Below, one piece after another: positions 59,242 through 64,000 of a DNA stretch of 64,000 nucleotides (its first letter is position 1; every line of letters starts with the position of its first letter). The notes beneath the pieces were generated by a model. It was not told where the DNA came from. It did not search any database and saw only the letters and a program-made list of their open reading frames with translations. The DNA is taken from positions 48,684,914-48,748,913 of the forward strand of contig NC_016132.3 in NCBI RefSeq assembly GCF_000005505.3. Reading direction: 5' to 3'. This DNA is from Brachypodium distachyon. Lineage: Eukaryota > Streptophyta > Magnoliopsida > Poales > Poaceae. The position numbers and the translations under genes were made by a program.

Positions 59242-62200
59242 TCACGCGACGAGAACGACAATAGGGCTCCTCACGGCATGGATTCCATCGCTCCACGTGT
59301 ACGAACCTGCCAGATATTTCCGGTTCACTCGCGCGCTTCTTCTCCCTCTCGCTACGATCTTTATCACGAAGGCCTTCTTCTCCCCTTTGCTCGAAAAGCT
59401 GAGTCTTTTCGGCGAGACCTTCACCGAGACGCCCTTGGGCTCGACCACGGCGACGCGGTAGTGCGCCTCGTGCTGGCCGACGTTGGTCACCGTCCGGTGC
59501 ACGGTGATTGATCCGTTGAGGCCGTGGACGGCCAGGGAAGGGTAGTTGAGCTCGTACGGACGCGGCGGCTTCTTCGGGCACCGGAACGAGTGGTCGAGCT
59601 GCGCGCCGCCGCTGGCGCAGGCGAAGAGGAGGTAGTCCTGGTACGACGCGTCGTACACGAGGCCTGGGCCCAGCGCGTGCTTGGGCCGAATGTGGCCCGA
59701 GCCGTAGTCCATGGGCCCTGCCACCGTCCCGTCCGCGTTCATTATCGGGCTGCCTTCCGCGTTGTGCGTTGTAGCTGTATAAAAAACGAGACGCACAAGT
59801 TGGTTTCAGCCACGGCACGGCACGGCACGATGAGCCAGCAAAAAATTGTCCGGAAATTGGCTCCGTGCAAAGCAACATCGCCGAAACACGATTACGTTGA
59901 GGAGGCTCGGAGATTTTACCGGTGGTCATGATGGCTGACCGAATCGCGGCGGGGCTCCAGTCCGGGTGCGCCGACTTGAGGAGGACGGCGGCGGCGGAGA
60001 CGTGCGGGCACGACATGGATGTCCCCGACATGATGTTGTACTTCACCACGCGATTGTCCCCGTCGAGCTTTGTCGGCGACGACGCCTCGCTCCACGCCGC
60101 CAGGATGTTCAGGCCTGGCGCCGTCACGTCAGGCTGCACTCAAAACGTTACAGGTTGTCAAGGAGACGCGCACATGCTAATCAATTGATAACCCATTCTG
60201 AAGGTTGGAATGCGTAAAAATCTATAAAGAGGCGAGTACAAATGCATGTTGTTATGCCCGTACCTTGAGAATGCTGGGCTCGAGGACGTTGGGACCACGC
60301 GACGAGAACTGCGCCATCACCGGCGACGGCTTGACGTCCAGGACTGTCGTCGAGCTGTCTAGGTAGGCAGTTGGTTTCGCGGTGGAGTTGATGTATTTGA
60401 GGATGGTGTTGACGTTGGCCATGGAGACTGCGGTGCCCGGGAGCACGTGCGCGTCGACGGGGACCTCGCTCCCGTACATCGGCGGGTTGCCGAGGACAAC
60501 TGCCGCGCCGCCCGCCCGCTTCACCTCCAGGCCTTTGGCCACCCTCAGGCCGGCCCCCCTCAAGCACACCACGATTTTCCCTCGCACCTTCTCTGCCGCA
60601 AGTGAATTTGGCAGGCATTGGCTGCATCCGGTTGCAAAATTCAAAACGTGTTGGACTTCAGTAATTTGTTACTCCAGTACGGATTTTAAAGAGATCGAGT
60701 TAAGTCTAGTTCGTTTGTTAGTTATTGATTACTCGGAAACATTGGCAGGAGTGCCAGGAACAACGGCGTGTGCTGCATAAACCATCGGATACGCCCTGTT
60801 GCCCTGAAGTTGATATGGCGTTACAGTCTGACCCTGGTATACGAACGTAAATTGCATGTCAGTCCAGGTTAAACCGAGGAAAACAACTACTCCGTAAATG
60901 ACATGAGTCCATTTTTAGCTAGTATGCAACTACTTGGTCTGCTTAATTACGTACCATGACCAGCTTGCCATTGCCAAGCCTGATGGGCGAGTCGAAAGAG
61001 CGGTCGATGCTGCTGGCACCGACCGTGAGAAACCACGGCGCGAGGTTCGACACGGTGGCCGGCGCAGGGCCGGAGTTCCCACCGCTGCACACGACCACCA
61101 CGCCGCGCCTGGCGGCGTGCAGAGCGCCCACGGCGATGCCGTCGTCCGCGAGCCGCACCGGCTGGCCCGAGGACCCGATGGAGACGCTCATCACGTCGAC
61201 GCCGTCGCCGACCGCGTCATCCATGGCCGCAAGCATGTCGGCGTCGAAGCAGGTGTTCTCGATGTTCGGGTTGGGCCCCGGGATGGGCCAGCACACCTTG
61301 TAGATGGCCAGGCGGGCCCGCGGCGCCCCGCCGGACGCCGTGCCGGCCGCGAACCCGCCGAGCGCCGCCACGCCCGGCACGGTGCGGCCCGCCACGGTGG
61401 ACGCCGTGTGGGTGCCGTGGCCGTCGTGGTCCCGCGGCGAGCGATACCCGTTCGTGGCGTTCAGCCGGCCGTAGCGAGCCTCGTAGGCCTTGAGGTAGTA
61501 CCGAGCGCCTATGACCTTCCTGCATGAGCACGATGACCGGGATAAGTAAAAATAAACGGATTAATTAAGCATCATTAAGAAAATTAAAATGCAAATGCGT
61601 GACACCATCTGATTAGACAAGTTTGAATAATCTGATGTTGATATTTCGGCCGCGCTCGCAGCTCTCGAAGGAGGATCAACATCTGACAAGGCTCTCGTTT
61701 TGCACCTACTGCGAGGATGGTGTCACGAAATTACTTAATCAGTTTAATCTGATGCTGCAGTTGCTTCAGAGGGAGAAAACACCACTGCATGACAGATGTA
61801 GTATTTGTACGCATATGCAGTCTGAGACTATAAAACCAAGTTGTGCGGTGCAGTGGCTCGAGAAGGTGCCAAGCTGGAGTCTTGCTCCTAATAAGCTGGT
61901 CCACACTCCACAGTCTCTTGGTTTTGTTTGGAAGTGCACAATGTATGGTGCCGGATTGCAGCGTGCAGGCGCCCACACGGGAGATTCTATAGTTTGTGGT
62001 GGCTCTGCTTTGGTCGGCACTGACTGGTCATCTCTCGATGATAGATGCCGATGCACTGATGCAGTGCCAGTGCATGTCTGCCCTTTGTTTAGCTTGTAAA
62101 GATTGATACTGTTACGAAGTTTACGGTGATATTGTTAGATAAACTGACATGTAAGATGCCATATAGTCTCGTCTCAGAGAAAGCAAGCTAGGCCAGTAGT

Positions 62201-63746
62201 GCGCTCACGATGTGATGCGCGGAAGTATATACGGTTTTGTATATGCAACTGCGACTGACCTATTGCAGGACGAGGGACTGAAGGAATCTCCTCCCTGGCA
62301 AGTCCCCTTCCACCGAGCCGGTACTGGCCCGAGCCCTTCGTCGCCAAAGCTCTTCGACTCCGGCCAAATCCCTATCAATCAAACACTGGCAATTTTAGGC
62401 ATGACTTAACCCTGAAAGCAAGCTTCATTCCCCCCTTCTCATACACGAAATGTCGATCACGTGCATGCTCAGACAAAACATCGGCACGTGAATTATGGCG
62501 ATGGTGATATCCAATCAGTCGATTGGCCAGAAGCATGGACGCTATAGTTTATTAGTGAGAGGATCTATAAGCAATCTCACCGGAGTCGAGCATGCCTACG
62601 ATGACATTCTCGCCGGCGTTAGCGCCGGACGGCAGCCACTCGCTACTGTCAAGGCCTTCCTCGAAGCCCAGAAACTCCCAAGACCTCGTGGTGTGCGGGG
62701 ACCGCCTCCCCTCGCTCGGAAAGGTAGACACCACCTCTGTCCTGGCTGCAGAAAATGAGCCAAACACAACAAAGACGTGCAGGTTATATAGGTAACTGTA
62801 TTGGGTGAAAAATGTGAAATACAAAATGTTTACGCATGCAGTCGACCCATGTTTGGTTTGTAGTGTCATTGTGCGTGCACATGTACATGTATGATGTACT
62901 ACCTGATAGGTCCGTGGCTTCTTCCTCGGAGAGAAGAGCCGCGAAGCCATTCAGGCTGTGCTTGTAGCTGTACAGCAGCGACGCCCGCGCCTTATCCTCG
63001 CTGGTGAACGAGACAGTACGTGAGAGCGTGTGAATGATTAGCTGCGACTTGTACACGACGAAGCTAGCCTAGCATCCATCTCTCAGTAAACATCACACAG
63101 CAAATGCAGAGGACTGGACGACGGCGGGGTGTATGATTAGTGCACGGTTCATGTTGATGTTGATAATTGGATGATGTGTACGTACCTGCCCTTGACGGAG
63201 AGGAGGAGGGCATGGTGATCCTCCTGGATCACTTCCTTCGACTTCGCTTCCATGTGCTCGCCCAGATACACTATATAGATCTGTTCCACAGCGTCCATAT
63301 ATTTGAAAGTTTAGCATCGATCGATCTCTTTTGCAAATCAGTGATCAGTCAGAAAAGTCAGGGCTCCCTCCGATCCATCGAAAATGTTGCACACTTAATA
63401 CAAATTTGTACTAGCTTAGCACGAAATAAACGACACTTTTTATGGATCGGAAGAAGTAGGATTGATTACATCAAGCATGCATGCTCACAGTTCATAGAAA
63501 GCACAAGGGAAGTAAAAACGAAACTACAGCACGTCAATATCACCATAAGAACTAAACCAAACTACAACTCCGCTAAATCAGTTGACCATTAACAACAAAA
63601 AATTGTACAGATGATCGAGATGTGACCTGGTTTTGCTCGGTGGAGGCAGAAACAGTGGAGAAGGAAAAGATGAAGAGGAAGAATAGAATGCCGGACATGG
63701 CTGCGAGCTGTTCCCTGGCCCCTGATACCCCTCCCATCTTCTTCAT
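59242..63746 (-). CDS. Subtilisin-like serine protease (plant subtilase, SBT5-like)
   Basis: Ten minus-strand exons were read: 63627-63746, 63186-63280, 62903-63000, 62581-62745, 62260-62371, 60955-61519, 60733-60833, 60264-60621, 59920-60133 and 59242-59774. They give 786 codons plus stop. A signal peptide ([17 protein letters not shown]) is followed by the I9 propeptide ([11 protein letters not shown] ... [14 protein letters not shown]), the S8 domain and a fibronectin-like C-terminus. The catalytic residues are present: Asp in [14 protein letters not shown] (about D158), His in [11 protein letters not shown] (about H231), Asn in [10 protein letters not shown] (about N345) and Ser in [11 protein letters not shown] (about S577). 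A PA domain lies between Asn and Ser ([12 protein letters not shown]). The protein should be secreted to the apoplast. The intron-rich structure fits the SBT5 group, whose other subfamilies are mostly intron-poor. All joins keep frame. Confidence 0.93.
63364..63456. mobile_element. Small Stowaway-like MITE in subtilase intron 1
   Basis: CTCCCTCCGATCCATCGAAA pairs with TTTATGGATCGGAAGAAG. TA is present on the right only. Confidence 0.55.
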
Positions 63747-63798
63747 CCGAAGGCGCGCCGCAGTTCGTACCCGGGCCCGCTCCTCAGCTTGGAGGCTG

Positions 63799-63806
63799 TT
63801 TATATA
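63799..63806 (-). promoter_or_regulatory. TATA box of the subtilase gene
   Basis: TATATAAA on the minus strand lies 53 bp ahead of the ATG at 63746, which supports that start over ones further upstream. Confidence 0.65.
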
Positions 63807-64000
63807 CAGGGCACAGGTTCTGCCGGCGAGGTGATCGATGGATATGGGAGACACGGCGGAGTCTGACTGCTGTCTGGTCCTCTGAGACGATGGTATCTTT
63901 CATTTTCTTATCGTTTCTAATTTCCTGTTATTTCTCTAGCTAGCTAGTCGTCCCCTTGTCTTCAACTTGAAGCTGTGGATATTTTGCATTCGATTGGACC

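Noticed and set aside
60934..61527. 197-codon plus-strand frame
   Set aside because: Antisense shadow of the GC-rich subtilase exon 6.
1..64000. CRISPR arrays, bacterial operons, biosynthetic cluster
   Set aside because: No regularly spaced direct repeats or operon-like gene runs; the genes are unrelated nuclear plant genes.

Overview
The window is nuclear DNA from a grass (Poaceae). Evidence: spliced genes with plant-type GT-AG (and two GC-AG) introns, very GC-rich first exons, many Stowaway-type MITEs with grass termini, and a gene set typical of grasses, including an apparent ortholog of the monocot MADS gene OsMADS32. Genes lie about 5-8 kb apart with only short, mostly non-autonomous transposons between them, which suggests a small-genome grass such as Brachypodium. 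From memory, rice carries OsMADS32 and an SPA gene close together on chromosome 1, so I infer a segment colinear with rice chromosome 1; this needs an alignment to confirm.

Layout. 1-8 kb: an SPA-type light-signalling gene (COP1 partner), 7 exons, plus strand. 8.6-9.5 kb: a poly(A)-tailed retroposon with a perfect 15-bp target duplication. 10.8-11.4 and 17.8-18.5 kb: two secreted Ole e 1-like proteins (minus), separated by a 3.9-kb Mutator-like element (12.78-16.67 kb) with long inverted repeats and a broken FAR1-type transposase. 17.24-17.37 kb: a hAT MITE with a perfect 8-bp duplication. 19.76-20.24 kb: a small RNA locus with Site II/telo-box promoter motifs and a box C/D snoRNA whose guide pairs for 13 bp with 5.8S rRNA at the position known in plants as Am47. 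22.5-24.5 kb: the MADS32-like gene (minus, 7 exons). 29.9-31.4 kb: a proline-rich PDF1-like epidermal cell-wall protein with an L1 box upstream. 37.7-41.2 kb: a GAUT-type GT8 glycosyltransferase. 43.97-44.59 kb: two tiny Helitrons joined end to end, immediately upstream of a CIA30 (NDUFAF1-like) complex I assembly gene (45.0-51.4 kb), whose third intron holds another Helitron carrying PPR gene pieces. 52.2-56.5 kb: three S40-like (DUF584) genes in tandem. 59.2-63.7 kb: a 10-exon subtilase.

The genes do not form a pathway. Several share themes (cell surface: PDF1, GAUT, Ole e 1, subtilase; light and senescence: SPA, S40; floral identity: MADS32). I see no gene cluster that looks like a new defence or metabolic system. 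The most notable items are the snoRNA locus, the tandem Helitrons at the CIA30 promoter, the Helitron-captured PPR fragment, and the GC-AG introns. All exon boundaries were read by eye from splice sites, reading frame and family similarity; no search was run.
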